From Cytidiella melzeri (taxonomy: Eukaryota > Basidiomycota > Agaricomycetes > Polyporales > Irpicaceae): DNA of 42,067 nucleotides. Location of the stretch: the NCBI GenBank assembly GCA_022592445.1, contig JABYQR010000373.1:1-42067 (forward strand), in the 5' to 3' direction. The notes under the pieces are model-generated. The model saw only the letters and a program-made list of their open reading frames with translations, was not told where the DNA came from and searched no databases. The position numbers were made by a program, and so were the translations under genes. Shown here piece by piece: positions 20,991 to 32,395 of this stretch; positions within the stretch are counted from its first letter, which is position 1, and every line of letters starts with the position of its first letter.

Positions 20991-23128
20991 ATGTGGGGAT
21001 GGGAAAGAGACTCACAGAATGATGGGTACGATATAGCTCAAATCAAATGCCATAGCTGTCATAGCAAAAATAGCATTGACCGCTTCCTCGCTACATTCAC
21101 ATCGACAACGTCAGAGTCAAGCATCGCGGGCGATGTTTTCCAACGTTACCTTGCGAAAGCCAACAGTCCTGGCAACACGCTGCCCAACGCCACAAACCAG
21201 ATTGCCCTGATGGGAGTCTTCGTGTGCGAGTTGATCCTGGCCAAGTCCAGAGAAGAGTGCGAAAAGGGAAACGGGAGCATGTGGTCGCGAGCGAACGCGT
21301 AGATGCACCGGGAGCCAGCTTGGAGACCTGTTTGACAGACGAAGAAGGCCGTGAGGCACACGGGTGTCTAATGACAGGGTTCAGTGGCTATCGAAACGGA
21401 AAGAATGCAGGTATTGACCGCACCCAGAGGATCAGGGCGCCTGTTTTTCCTATACGGAGGACCATGATCTGCGATGAAGATCCAGTCAGTATGTTTCAAC
21501 TGTCTCAATTTTCCGTCAGATATGGATTGAACATACTTCGAGGAATGCGGATCCTGACACCCCAGGGAGATTGTCTCTGCGAAATGTGAACCCCGGTTCG
21601 TCGAGGCAGCCCAGTAAAATACTCACAAAGATCCAGAGCATAGAATGAGGACAATGTTCAGTAGCCACCCTATTAACCCCGTGCCAATGACTGTTGTTGA
21701 AATCGCGAATTAATACCACTGGTTCCGATAAAAGTCGTGTAAAAGCGAACCTGCAATGAATATCGCCACGGGAGCTGGAACAAAATCGTACAGAGTAAGA
21801 ATAGATAGAAGCCCAGCGGAAAAAAAAACTTGGGGCACCTGAATATGCTGCACGCTTCACTTCCTCCCTAGGCAATAAAAATGAGTATGTGGAAAGGAAT
21901 GGATACTTTTTGCTTACGAAATATGCGCAGTTGCATCATAACCAGTCATCTATGACGGATGTCAGTGATTATGATGATACAATTTCGTTTAACAGCAATT
22001 GCAAGTGCAAGCAACTCACCGTCCATTGCACACTCAGCAGTCCAAACAAAAACGCCAATCCGCTGTTCCACCCACCAGTTTGATTTACGAGGCCTTCGGA
22101 GCCAAACACGTATGAGGCGGTGTGCATCTCTGATCGGGGAGTGGTAGCAAGCAGAGTTATTATTATGACTGCGTTGACAGCTGTCAGCTCAAGATAATTG
22201 ACAGGAATCAGCGACGACCTTGCCTACGGTAGCTCCGATATTGATAAAGACGAAAGAGGAGGTGAAACGAGCCAGGTACCGCGTTCCCAAGCAATTCTGC
22301 GCGCCGATCATCATGAATACGTTTGATAAGGTGTGCGCTCGACACTCACCAATAATCCATGTACGACGAGCAACGCAGTTGTCAGTCCGACGGTTTTACC
22401 AGTTGTCAGCGTGTAGTTGCCGTCCTGTAAGTCACATGCCATCTTTCAGAACTGCATCAAAAGAGCAATAAACATGAGATGTACCTTGCCAACGACAACT
22501 GCCGCCCATATCATATTGGCTAGCCCAAACTCGCTAGATGAGAGGCCGACGATCTGACCTGCGTGGATCCAATAAGACATATATAGATAAACTCATTCTG
22601 CACAACTCACCAAAGAGGTTGAGCCATCCGACAATCCATCCCACTATCGCACGATACTTTTTGGGACATAAATATGCAGAAGCTGTGTACCTGTTTAGGA
22701 AGGTATATGAGATCCACTGGTGCGCCTGGAACTTGCGACGAAGGATACGTACATGCCACCGCAAGTGGGAAACGCGCTTACAATTTCCGCAATGCTCGTC
22801 CCAAGCGTCAAGCTCATGCACGATCCTAGGATCCAGCACCAAGTCACCGTCGATGGCCCGCCTATCAGGAGCGGCGAGTTGAACGTCGTGGCGACACTAG
22901 AACATAATCCCATGATGCTAAATGCGAAGCTGATCTGCATGTACATTGATCAGATTCAAGCGTGGCACAGAATGGGAAGAGGTATAAACTCACCGTAGCC
23001 AGATTCGTGAACTCACGCTTGAACGAATTCTTGTAGCCCATCTCTTCTAACACCTTGTCATCGTCTAATGTGCTGGATACCGATTCGGAATCCGCATCGC
23101 GCTCTTTGTGGACCTCGTCGTTGCTCAT
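20412..23128 (-). CDS. Amino-acid/GABA-type permease (APC superfamily), copy 2
   Basis: Eighteen exons join in frame to 547 residues: 23128-22994, 22934-22753, 22690-22611, 22558-22485, 22424-22350, 22296-22224, 22168-22020, 21949-21918, 21867-21839, 21774-21751, 21690-21627, 21576-21537, 21468-21424, 21367-21150, 21090-21016, 20909-20729, 20648-20599, 20529-20412. It follows copy 1 almost residue for residue: LDDDKVLEEMGY, SFAFSIMGLCSSVATTF, IAEIVSAFPTCGGM, MTGYDATAHISEEVKRAAYSAP, ending WYFLGGKRHYHGP. Many exon lengths are identical in the two genes (182, 80, 74, 75, 73, 149, 181 nt), proving common descent. Differences: five extra amino acids in one loop, a GC-AG intron after 22224, and several copy-specific introns. 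The intron 20910-21015 is swollen by a GA/GT microsatellite. The start at 23128 was chosen by match to copy 1; an in-frame upstream exon is possible (see 23217-23351). Confidence 0.85.
20932..20990. repeat. GA/GT compound microsatellite in a permease intron
   Basis: (GA)n, then (GT)n, then (GA)n over about 59 bp, inside the intron 20910-21015 of permease copy 2. That intron is 106 bp, about twice the usual size here, and the repeat accounts for the difference. Confidence 0.9.
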
Positions 23129-23163
23129 GAGGTCGTCGTTGCAGAATCTTGAGCCCAATGTCG

Positions 23164-23351
23164 CCTACAGAGAAGGGGAAAGAGAAAGCACTGGCTCTCT
23201 TATCTCGCCTCCTCACACTTTGCGCAAGATCAATCACGAAGCCTTCAGGGATGATTCTGCACGTTTCATACACCACTGGGAGCTTGTGTTCGAGCGCTGC
23301 CAAGTATGAAATGACCACGGGATGGGGATCTAGTGCGATGTCGACAACCAT
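23164..23351 (-). other. Possible extra 5' exon of permease copy 2
   Basis: On the minus strand an ATG at 23351 opens a 45-codon stretch containing VDIALDPHPVVISYLAALEH and a following KLPVVYETCRI, which reads like real protein. It is followed by a good donor (AGT/GTGAGG after 23217) and, 53 nt later, an acceptor (CTGTAG before 23164) that joins it in frame to the permease first exon. It might be an N-terminal extension, an upstream open frame, or the remnant of another gene whose earlier exons are broken. Copy 1 shows no equivalent that I can see. Confidence 0.3.
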
Positions 23352-25054
23352 CTATCAGCAAACGTATCAAAGGAAGCTACAAAGCTGAGGTTGACCCCAC
23401 GGCACTCACACGAGCAGCAAACCGAGTGTCAATCACTTGTTACGAACCTGAAAGACGTGTCAGCCACATCCAGCATGCAGACATGCGGCAGCAGGAAACG
23501 TACAGTGTTGGTGACGCGAACAGGAAGTTTTGAGGGGAGTCGCAAGGCCATAGAAACAAGTGAGTAATTTCTCTGAAACACACCTCCTATGTGAGTAACT
23601 TGCAAAGATCCGAAAGCCGACCGTCAGAAACAGACCCATGTGAAAATATCGTGCAGTGGTGGCACCCCCGTTACACTCATTCATGCCTACGGTCCCGCTG
23701 GCATATGGTTCGCCCCGTGAAGTCACGACCATGTACATGCCGCCTACAGACCACATACTGTACTCACGAGTCACGGTGAAGCAATGCAGTTCAAGTTCGC
23801 GACTTACGAGTTCGGGCAATTCGTAACATAGGGAGCGTAGACGAGCAAGTCTAAATCTTGCCATGTGCGACCTTTGTAGGTGAGATGGCCACCAAGCGGA
23901 GTCCGCGTACTGCTGCACAAGTTCAAGCTCCGCATGCTCGTTCGCTCTTTCATCTCAACTTCGTCCGTCGCAGTGTAAATCAAGCTTGCGCAGAGAGACG
24001 ACCATCCAATGGATCGAGCTGTGCAAGGTCACGCCTCGCACCAGGGGATCTGTCCAAGTCGTCTTGAACCTGAAGTGGATGAGGAGAGCGGCTTTGTACC
24101 TCGTCCAAGTTTCTCTAGTTGGTCAAACTTTGTCGTGTGTCCAGCACCAGAGCTTGGCTGTATCATCGACACACTTTCGGCTCTTTGAAGACTGAAAGCA
24201 TTTGAGCCCGCTTAAACATCTCTGCACTGTGTGGTGATACCTCTCACGACGACAAAATCGACAGACATCCCTTGAGGGTCTATGCACATGAAACAAGTAA
24301 CCATGCTCACAGTGTGAGTCCAAGCCTTTTATATCACCGTATTTATTGTTCTCTCGTTTCAGATGCCGTGAACAGTTTGTCAGCTCAAATATATACAAGG
24401 TCTCGCGATTTTGAACATCTCTGGGGCAATCGGAAGCGCAAAAGCGGCCGCGGCATTCCGACTCATTCCGACGAGACGTCCGTGCCACACATCGCGTGAA
24501 GGTCGACGTCTGAGTTGGCCTCGCATTGACTTCTTTTCCCGTGTTCAGGAGAAAACATGGTACAGAACATGTCCTTGTGCTTGTGCGTGGGCAGATTTCG
24601 AGGCGGACACGTATGTGCCGGACGCGCTGGAGCCAGTTCGTGAGTACTTTATTATACAATGCAGTAGGCGCATATCTGATAAGATTACTCTCATTGATGA
24701 GATCGTATCCCCCCACAGCGCTAGCATCATCATATGGTGAATATACCACTGCTTGACAACTGTAGACACCAAAACGAGATTTTTCCCCCGAAAAGATGGA
24801 TTCAAAATAGCTCAGTCTGGCTATTCGTTTTTGACACTCCCCTTGCTCCGAGGCTTAGACCGCCATGCGGCCATTTCGGCATTTCGTTTCGGAGTCGGTC
24901 ACTAAACTTCTCACGAGCGTGAGTAGAGGGCGTTTTGTTCACCCCTACATTCCCTGCAAAACTATCTGATAAGATGGGGCTGGTATGAAGAAAAACGCCG
25001 CTCTCCAGTGCGCGCGTTTTTCCCTTTCCTCCAAACCGGACGCAGCACTTCGCC
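23352..25054. other. Intergenic region between divergent permease and MFS genes
   Basis: About 1.7 kb. It should contain the promoters of permease copy 2 (-) and of the MFS gene (+). The longest open frame (208 codons, minus strand, 24123-24749) is rich in Cys and Arg without family features and I consider it fortuitous. No RNA gene or repeat is recognised. Confidence 0.4.
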
Positions 25055-27484
25055 ATGACCTCCTCACGCAGTTCCGACAAGTCACCCGTCGATGAGAAGC
25101 CCCAGTATGATATTCAGGAGGTTTCCGCTCTACCTTCTAGTGAAAGTGTGGTGACGAGGCCAAGGCTGCCCTACAAGTGGCAACTGACTATGATCCTGTT
25201 GACTTGCCTGTGTACATGTGAGTGGCCTCGGATAGCGTTCTTTATCCCCCGACCAAGTTAACTCTGCTCGTGCAGTCGGCAACCACTGGTCAAACGTAAG
25301 AGCACTGCTTATATCTTGAGGTTGCTTGTTAAAGTTCATTGTTCGACTATAGGGTTTGATAGTGTAAGAACGTTCTTTAAGGCGTTGATCCCCGTAGTTT
25401 TGACTTTTAGACTCTAGTGCCTTGAAGACAACGATCATCAAAGAGACCAAGATCAACAACTCTCAGTTCGCTACGCTGGTGAGCTAGAATCGTCATGGCG
25501 TATAGCGACCCTGTATACTAACGGACGCGTAGGTTGCTGTCACAAACCTGGTTGGTGTTCTCTCTACCTACTTATAACAAAAATCTCAGGCGTATGTATA
25601 CCTCAGGTGAACACTTTCTTGTGCATCGGCTTGGGTTTTTCCATCGACAAATGGGGAGGTCCCGTCATGTCCGTCATCCTCGCTTTCTTCCACCTGAGCG
25701 GTACCATGGTCATGTCGGGAGGCGCCACGAACAACCTGAACAGTTACCCACTGCTCATACTGGGCAAAGTGTTGGCCGCTATTGGTGACGGATCACTGGA
25801 CAACGCGCAACATCGTATCTTCTCAACCTATTTCGCCCCCGGTAGAGGGTTCGCGTTCTCTATAGGTATCGCTATCCCAGCATCAAACTTCGTTCAATAT
25901 CGCTGACCAACCTTCGCTGATAGGCGCAATCTGGTGATGCACTCTGCCCATGTAGTTCGCTCTTCGTTAACCTTCTTCTTCGCCTCTAGGGGTATCGCGA
26001 ACTTGGCTCAATTCACAGGTTCCACCACCGCCAACGTCATTGCTACGAATCTTGGCTCCTACGCATGGGCCCTTTGGATCAGCTCTGCGATCTCCATGTT
26101 CTCGCTAATTTGCGCCGTCGCAGTATTCTTCCTCGACATCCATCTCCGTCGCAAATACAATGTAACCGATCAGACGAGCGGCAGGCGTCATCTTGGTGTG
26201 GCCAAAAAGGCTACTTTCAGGCTGTCCGCTATCCGTCATCTGCCGTTTACGTTCTGGATGGTCGTGCTCTTTGCCGTGTTTGAGAATGCTGGAGTACAGT
26301 CGTTTGTCTCTATTTCCACGTAAGCCAGTCGCTTCTTCATGTCCTTGATCGGATACCCTCGCTGACCAGCCTGCAGGCAATTTGCGCAGCAACGATTGAA
26401 GAAGGGCGCCGTTGTTGGTGGATGGGTCTCGAACTTCTACCTTCTCCTCCCAGCTTGCTTGACCCCGTTCATTGGCATCTACATCGATGTCTTCGGACAG
26501 CGTATTGCTTTCCGTAAGCACTCAGTTCGATGGATTCGCGATTGCTCTGACAATATTCCGTAGTCTTCCTGTCTGGTGTCACATTCCTGATTTCGATGCT
26601 TCTGCTCAAGTTCTCGCACACTGTCCCAACCTTCAGTATGTCTGGCCGTTTCTTAGTCCAAGACGATGGTATCTCATCTAGTCATGTCGTGCAGTTGCGG
26701 CGTACGTCTTTTACGCCCTGTCACAGGTCAGTCTCGTCGTGCCTCATTTTCGCGTATCAACATTCACATTTCTGAACATTGTTTTGTGTCCGCTAGTGTG
26801 TGACTCCAGCACCGCAGGTGGAAATCATTCGGTCCATCATTCCTGACCCTCAATATTTTGCCACCGGGTAAGTGATCAAAATTGCGATGGATTAGCTCGC
26901 CCAATCTGAACTTGAATTTCTTCACGCAGATTTGCCATCAAGAGTGAGTGTATCATTGTCAACTCTAACGAACCATTGACAAACCTGCCATTGAAGAATC
27001 CGTTGTCCAAGCCTCAATCGTCATTATCACAACAGCCGCCGGTAAGCTGCAGGACGATACAGCATCAGACTCTCTCGACCCAGCAGTTACGCTCTGGCTC
27101 GTGTACGCGTTCGTCTCCGTTGCCATTTCAGGGGTGCTCCTTGTGCTCTCTTACACAGCCAAAAACGCCCTACCCGCTGCTCGCCTGTCGCAAATCGCAC
27201 CAAGCGCATTACCTGCAGAAGTTGAGCGAATTGCGCTGGTCAAGGGTCTCTCTCAAGCCGGTAAGGAGAAAGAAGCCGAGATCGACGAGGACGGCGAGGA
27301 GGTTGACCGCAGCAAGGTGCACGAGAAGATGCTCAAGTCACCTAACCCTGGTGCTTCTTCTGTCATGGCGTGGGGCTTCTCTATGGTATCGATTGGGATT
27401 ATCGTCCTAGGGTGGATCATGTTCGGGCTTGGCGTGGGCTGGGGTGTACACGGAAGTGTCGTCGCAGGTACCGTTGGAGAGTGA
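25055..27484 (+). CDS. Major facilitator superfamily transporter
   Basis: Fourteen exons join in frame to 561 residues: 25055-25217, 25276-25295, 25353-25363, 25418-25478, 25533-25550, 25607-25865, 25924-25933, 25990-26319, 26377-26513, 26564-26635, 26695-26726, 26797-26867, 26930-26943, 26997-27484. Introns are 50-70 bp, all GT-AG. The start has a good context (GCCATGA) and a hydrophilic N-terminal tail rich in Ser and Asp. About 12 hydrophobic segments follow. The stretch GLGFSIDKWGG resembles the loop 2-3 G-x3-D-(R/K)-x-G motif of MFS carriers. A charged loop (KGLSQAGKEKEAEIDEDG) precedes the last membrane span. The overall look (IGDGSLDNAQ, AIWGIANLAQFTGST) reminds me of the MFSD1-type group, but I am not certain. 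Substrate unknown. Five exons are 20 nt or shorter (20, 11, 18, 10, 14 nt). The neighbouring PPR gene starts 316 bp downstream on the same strand. Confidence 0.83.
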
Positions 27485-27800
27485 TTTGGGCGGGCGGTGG
27501 GATCATGTCGCTAGTAACAACATACTCTGTCCATGCAATCCTTCTGTTTATTCGAAAAGCCCATGTTTTCACCAAAAATCTGATACTCTATGAAGGCGAG
27601 GGAGATGTTTGCAAGCACGCAGCGATCCGAGGTATCCGGGGTCGACGCTCAGGGCGCTTGATAGTATTCTGAATTTCTGTGACACGGTCCGCTACTCTTT
27701 CCATAACCTCGTTTGCGAAATAGCCTCCCGAGGGTCAAGCCAGGGCTCTACGCTGTATGGAATCTCCTAGCTTTTCCAACTGAGCGTACACCACTGCACA
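27485..27800. other. Short intergenic region
   Basis: 316 bp between two genes on the same strand; expected to hold the 3' UTR of the MFS gene and the promoter of the PPR gene. Nothing else is seen. Confidence 0.5.
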
Positions 27801-30626
27801 ATGTCGGGACTACGGCTACCACCTGGGCTTGTCGACCTACTGCTGGCTAGCACCTTCCCTCAAGCAAGGCAGAATGCTCGGCGTGGTACAATGTTAATAG
27901 TTTCTAGTAGCTCGTCGATGAAGAGACTTGTACAGACAGACAGTGATTTGCGGTCGCATGTGGAGCCCCTTTTAGATCATTCACTGCTCATAGGGTGCGT
28001 ACTATCACTTCCAAACTCTCGTGTCTGGCTAAGTGTGGTGATCATAGTACGAGACAGGACGAGCAGGTCTTCCTAGCAGATACTAAGACTCCAATGGCTA
28101 CGATGACTCTCTTCGAGGAGAATGTATTGAGGCTAAAGAGGGCAGCTGAAGGCGAGGTGCGCTACCACCACTCTACACGTCTTCCAACTCACTACATTTC
28201 ATACATTCAGAAGGCGACTGCAACAAATAATCTTTCATACACAGAAGAAGAAATCATGACACTTTACGAAGATCTACTTGCCTCACCGGCTGAGGAGGAA
28301 CCTGACGTGCAAACGGCGATAGACGAAAGTGAATCTGCCTCGCAGACTGTTATAGCAGTTATGCGAAGGCTATGTCAAAACCAAGCTGAGATCTCGACCA
28401 CAGAACCGCCGCATCGCGTTTTGCTAAAGCACCTGGAAAAAATTGCAACTGGAATGGATAATGGCGACACGTTGACTGAGCTGCCTGGATCGACAACTAT
28501 GGAGGCACAGAGCGGTAATATTACCACCATTGTTACCGAGCGCGAATGGACAGCGATAATCCATGAATGTGTGCGTTTTGACGCGTACTCTTCTTGACTG
28601 CTAATGGCTAATTCACGCCCACTGTCGCGCAGTTAAGTCACAGCGATATTGCGTCTGCTGAACGGGTTCTGAGTCTCATTCAGGTTTGTAGTATCCGTAC
28701 TGTAACGCGTACGAAGATTAATGTTATCATCAGAGATTCAACTCTGAACCTTCGGAGGAGTCATTAAACTTGGTACTAGGTGCACATGTTATGAAAGGCG
28801 ACGCATCAAGAGTGGACAAATTTGTCGAACGGTTTCTGACAGGTGCGTCTTTATGACGCCGCTATCCATGTATTACTAATAGTCTTTCGTAGGTCTTCCC
28901 ACTGAGAGGCAGCGAGATCTTCACATTAAAGCCCATCTACACTCACAACCACCGACAGTCTTCCCAACCAAGGCCCTACAGCTGCTACATAATTACGAAG
29001 GCCGCAACCTGGTCCCGCCTCAGAAAACCTATTCTCGCCTGATCGGCCGTTTACTCCATATCAATTCGTCTGTCGCGCAGGCACATGCATGGGACTTGTT
29101 CTCGCATATGCGCTATGTCGCTCACACTATCCCGGACGCGAATCTGTTCACAAAAATGATATGCGCCTGTGCCTCAACGTCGATTTCACCCTCGGGAGAG
29201 CCTGAGCGGGCACTTGATCTGTTTACGGAGATGACGGTAGACCACCAGATACCTCCCGCCGTTGAGACATATACCGCAACCATCTTGGCCTGCGCTCGTT
29301 CCGGACGCAAGGAATACGTTCATGAAGCGTTCCGACTGGCGAAAGAAATGCTCGACTGCCACCGCGATGCACGCGGCATTTCCGCGTTTTCGCCCGATGC
29401 CAAATTCTACACCGCGTTGTTACAAGGAGCGAAACGCATCGGCGATCTGCGCCGCGTGAGGTGGATTTTGGCGGAGATGGTCCGGGGTAGTCTGGAAGTT
29501 GGGACTGAAAACCAAGATGTGGCCATCGCAGAAGATGTGATTGTGAAGAGCTCCACGATGATGCATGTGTTTCATGCATATGCTACTTACAAGCCACCAT
29601 TCAAACCTTCGATGGCTGTCATTGTGGATGGCCAGAAGAATGCGGCAGAGGAATTATCCAGCGCCCCTGGTGACGAGCCATCCCAGCAGCTGAAGAGTCC
29701 CCGCGAAGAGCTTATACCAGAAGAACACACCAGCTTTGCGCAGGTTCCTCCGCAGACACACGCGGAAGTTGTCCAGGAGGCAGAGGCGTTGTTTTCCCGA
29801 ATCATCGCAGACCAACGACCTGGAAGTGTGCTCGGCGACGAATCAGCAGCTGAAGCAGTATTTCGGCACGTCACATTATCGCCAACACTTGTGAATGCGT
29901 ATCTGTCCGTCCACTACGCTCATTCGCCGACAAAGGTTTGGAGCAACTTGTTCAAGACGCTCTTTGCGCAGGTGGGTGTATCGAAGAGCGCATGGTCTTA
30001 TGTGGAGCTTCTGGAGCGTTGTGTCCGGGCGAAAGGAGCTGAACGAATCATGGCGCTTCAAGTGGCTGAGGAGGCTTGGGCGGAATGGTCCCCTGGGGAG
30101 ACCGCATGGCGGGAGGGGCTTAGCAACAACACGGTAACAGAAATTAATGCGCGGTTGGTCGAGCGGGTGAACGTTGCAATGATCAGAATGCTCGCTCTGT
30201 AAGTTCACAGAGTACACACATTTGATGATCCAAAGCTCACTTTGCCCGTGTGACAGCGTGAGACAACTTGATCGTGCGATGGAGCATGTCAGGGCGTTCG
30301 TGCAGGCATATCCTTCTTCAGCCATTCGGGAGGCAAAAGAGAAGAGTCCGCTGCAGTCAACCCGTACAAGCCTGCTAGGTGCTCGGCCTCTAGTGAGACT
30401 CATAAGCACCGTCGACGTCCCGGACGATACCGTACCTCCTTTGCTGACCTTCACGGAGTTGGAGGCGCTGCACCATAGACTTGTAGTAACAAAACGGGTC
30501 GCGGACATCAAATACTTGAAGTGGGTGTGCGTGTCGTACGAAGCGGCACTGCGAGCGAGGAGAGACGCGGCCATGCTCGGCCAACCACCTGCTCCTCAGT
30601 CGTCAAAAATGACTGCGCAGGGGTGA
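27801..30626 (+). CDS. Pentatricopeptide-repeat (PPR) protein
   Basis: Six exons join in frame to 850 residues: 27801-27994, 28048-28570, 28633-28683, 28734-28842, 28893-30198, 30257-30626. The middle of the protein (about residues 330-500) contains helical-hairpin repeats of PPR type: TYSRLIGRLLH, AHAWDLFSHMR, NLFTKMICACA, ALDLFTEM, TYTATILACARSGR and KFYTALLQGAKRIGDLRRVRWILAEM. Fungal PPR proteins act almost always in mitochondria, binding organellar RNA for stability, processing or translation, and many are 800-900 residues long like this one. The N-terminus is not a clear mitochondrial presequence, so location is inferred from the family. The C-terminal third is helical without clear repeats. 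I cannot tell which PPR orthologue it is. A PIF/Harbinger fragment begins about 300 bp downstream. Confidence 0.8.
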
Positions 30627-30944
30627 ATTATTTTCTGGTATATCTAGGATGCGTAGAGTTATAGTATATCATTTGTAATTGGATATAAAGCTGAAGCAGT
30701 TATCGCCCGCTCAAAGACCCACGCACAGCAATGTACTAAGCCCATTGCGAGCAGGTTCGTCTTGTGATGCGACATTACAGTCGTTTGTATTATTTCGTAA
30801 AATTGGTTTCCCGGCTGCTCCCAAACATCTTCCTCCTGCTACCAGTATGAGCTCTCGTCCTATTCCTCAAACTCAGCTTAAGATATTCTCTGTGCCCACA
30901 GTGCCAACATCCAGTTTCTCGCAAGTTCTCTTGAATATGATTGG
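30627..30944. other. 3' flank of the PPR gene, start of the repeat nest
   Basis: AT-rich sequence including a plausible 3' UTR. A short ATG frame (30847-30951) precedes the Harbinger-like frame and could be the damaged start of its transposase. No other feature is seen. Confidence 0.4.
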
Positions 30945-31596
30945 ATATTGAGGCACTTATAGATAGCCTTGTGCCAGACGAGGTACTAAACAACATTCCA
31001 GATGAAGCAGCAACTTTCCTGCGCCATCTAGGGATTGACATTCTTTCAATTGCATACATGCTACATGCCAGAGGTTTGCGGGGGCCTTACAATCAGATTG
31101 AGAAATGTCATGAGTTCTTCAACAAAGTACTGTCATGGCCTGACAGCAATTTCTGTCATGAATTTCGGTAATATACTACGTGAGCTGTAGCTCGCATTCA
31201 ATATAACACAGAGTTAGCTGTGCAACCTTTGATTTTCTTGTTGGTTGTTTGGAGGAAAATGATCTTTTTCTCTCAACTGGGCGTAAGCCACAGCATCCTG
31301 TCCATTACCAGCTGGGCTGCTTTCTCATGCGGTATGGGCAGCTTGGTTCAAAGGTACAGTGCATGTATTCTGCAGGTATGTGACTTGATTTTGGAGAAAC
31401 AATTGAGGTTATTCATAAGCAGCTATGTTATACAGGTGATTAACCCCAGCTCTTCGAGAGCTTGGTCAAGACATCCTGGTATGGGGAGACAATGCTCGCC
31501 ATGAGGAGTCAAAGCAGCATTTTGGTGCAAACGGCTTTGACCAATGCATTGGTGTTGTTGATGGAAGTCTTATACGGCTTACTAGCATGCTAAAGC
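30945..31596 (+). pseudogene. PIF/Harbinger transposase, N-terminal half, truncated
   Basis: Plus-strand exons read GPYNQIEKCHEFFNKVLSWP, then after an intron FRVSCATFDFLVG, FLSTGRKPQHPVHYQLGCFL, later ALRELGQDILVWGDN and GFDQCIGVVDGSLIRL. The last piece matches the first catalytic Asp motif of PIF/Harbinger (DDE_Tnp_4) transposases, usually written G-x2-G-x-(I/V)-D-G-(T/S)-x-I. The earlier pieces match the fungal-type N-terminal region. The frame ends abruptly at the border with the hAT fragment, so the remaining catalytic residues are missing. No intact start codon is visible. The terminal inverted repeats of the element were not found. Confidence 0.65.
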
Positions 31597-31780
31597 ATAG
31601 CACGGGTGCAGATTACCTATAGGTACTCATGGGTTAACCCTCACAACAACCCACGGGTATATTGACTCATGGGTAGCACATACCTGTGGTGCAGGTGCAG
31701 GTTGGCTACAGGTGCAGGTCAGCCATCTGAGAAGTATGATACCTGTGGGTCGACCCGCAGGTAAGCAAAAGAAAGAAAGA
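31597..31780 (-). repeat. Subterminal repeats and probable 3' terminus of a hAT fragment
   Basis: Repeated short words of the type ACCCGCAGGT, ACCTGTGGGT, ACCCACGGGT and CATGGGT in both orientations fill this stretch, next to the stop codon of the hAT frame. Dense subterminal repeats are typical of hAT ends. TAGCACGGGTGCAG at about 31597 is the likely terminus; the opposite end is absent, so no target duplication can be tested. Confidence 0.5.
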
Positions 31781-31782
31781 AT

Positions 31783-32395
31783 TTAATCTTCAACAACATG
31801 TACATCAGTATCTACAGCAATAGCCTTCTCTTTGCCCTTCTTTGGCCGTTTGTTTTTATCTTGAAAGACCTGTAGTATCTCCTCCTCAGGTATGACACCC
31901 AGAATAAAAGCCCATGAACTCAGAACAGTTGCAGCACGAGTAGACTCATTGTTCAGAGAATGACGCCGTTTCGAGACAGTGAGGCCACCGCGCGAGAAAG
32001 CACGCTCAACATTGGTTGACAAAGCTGGTGCAGACAAGAAGTCAATGGCCATTTGCGCAAGTGCCCGCTTGTGCGTATTGTTGCTGGACACTAGAATGCC
32101 ATTCCAATGCTGCAAAGGATTGTCAACATCAATGAGGCATGACAACTGAAGATAGTCATCGAGAACATTGATAGCATTGCTATTTTGCCCGTATTGATCG
32201 AGTTTTGCAAAGCGATCGTTAGGTCGTCGACGTCCGGGCTACAGAAAGATCCAACAAGTCAATGCCAAGTCCTCTTGAATATTGAAAACGTACTGGAGCA
32301 GCCTGAACTGCCGGTGTTGGTTGCAAGGCGTCACAGCTATCCAATGCAGGGTTGATGACACGAAGACAAGGCTCGACATGTCGTTGAGTTTTCTG
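31783..32395 (-). pseudogene. hAT transposase, C-terminal dimerisation domain, 5'-truncated
   Basis: The minus strand encodes LAQMAIDFLSAPALSTNVER, followed by AFSRGG and, a few residues on, KRRHSLN. This is the conserved C-terminal hAT dimerisation motif (A-x-D-x-L-S-x-P-A-S-S-x-x-x-E-R-x-F-S), here of the Ac/hobo-like sort. A further exon upstream can be added through an intron 32236-32288 (donor GTACGT, acceptor CTGTAG), giving CLRVINPALDSCDAL and similar. It then stops at a junction near 32395 with the Gypsy reverse transcriptase. The C-terminal end is Lys-rich. It is a different hAT family from the one at 3165-7811, whose motif reads DERT/TWLNS. Confidence 0.75.

Noticed and set aside
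24123..24749. 208-codon minus-strand open frame
   Set aside because: Composition is Cys/Arg-rich without motif and no supporting splice pattern or homologue is recognised.
11254..27484. A functional sugar or amino-acid utilisation gene cluster
   Set aside because: Genes lie on both strands, no shared regulator or pathway enzymes are present, and the transporters' substrates are unknown, so the proximity may be chance.
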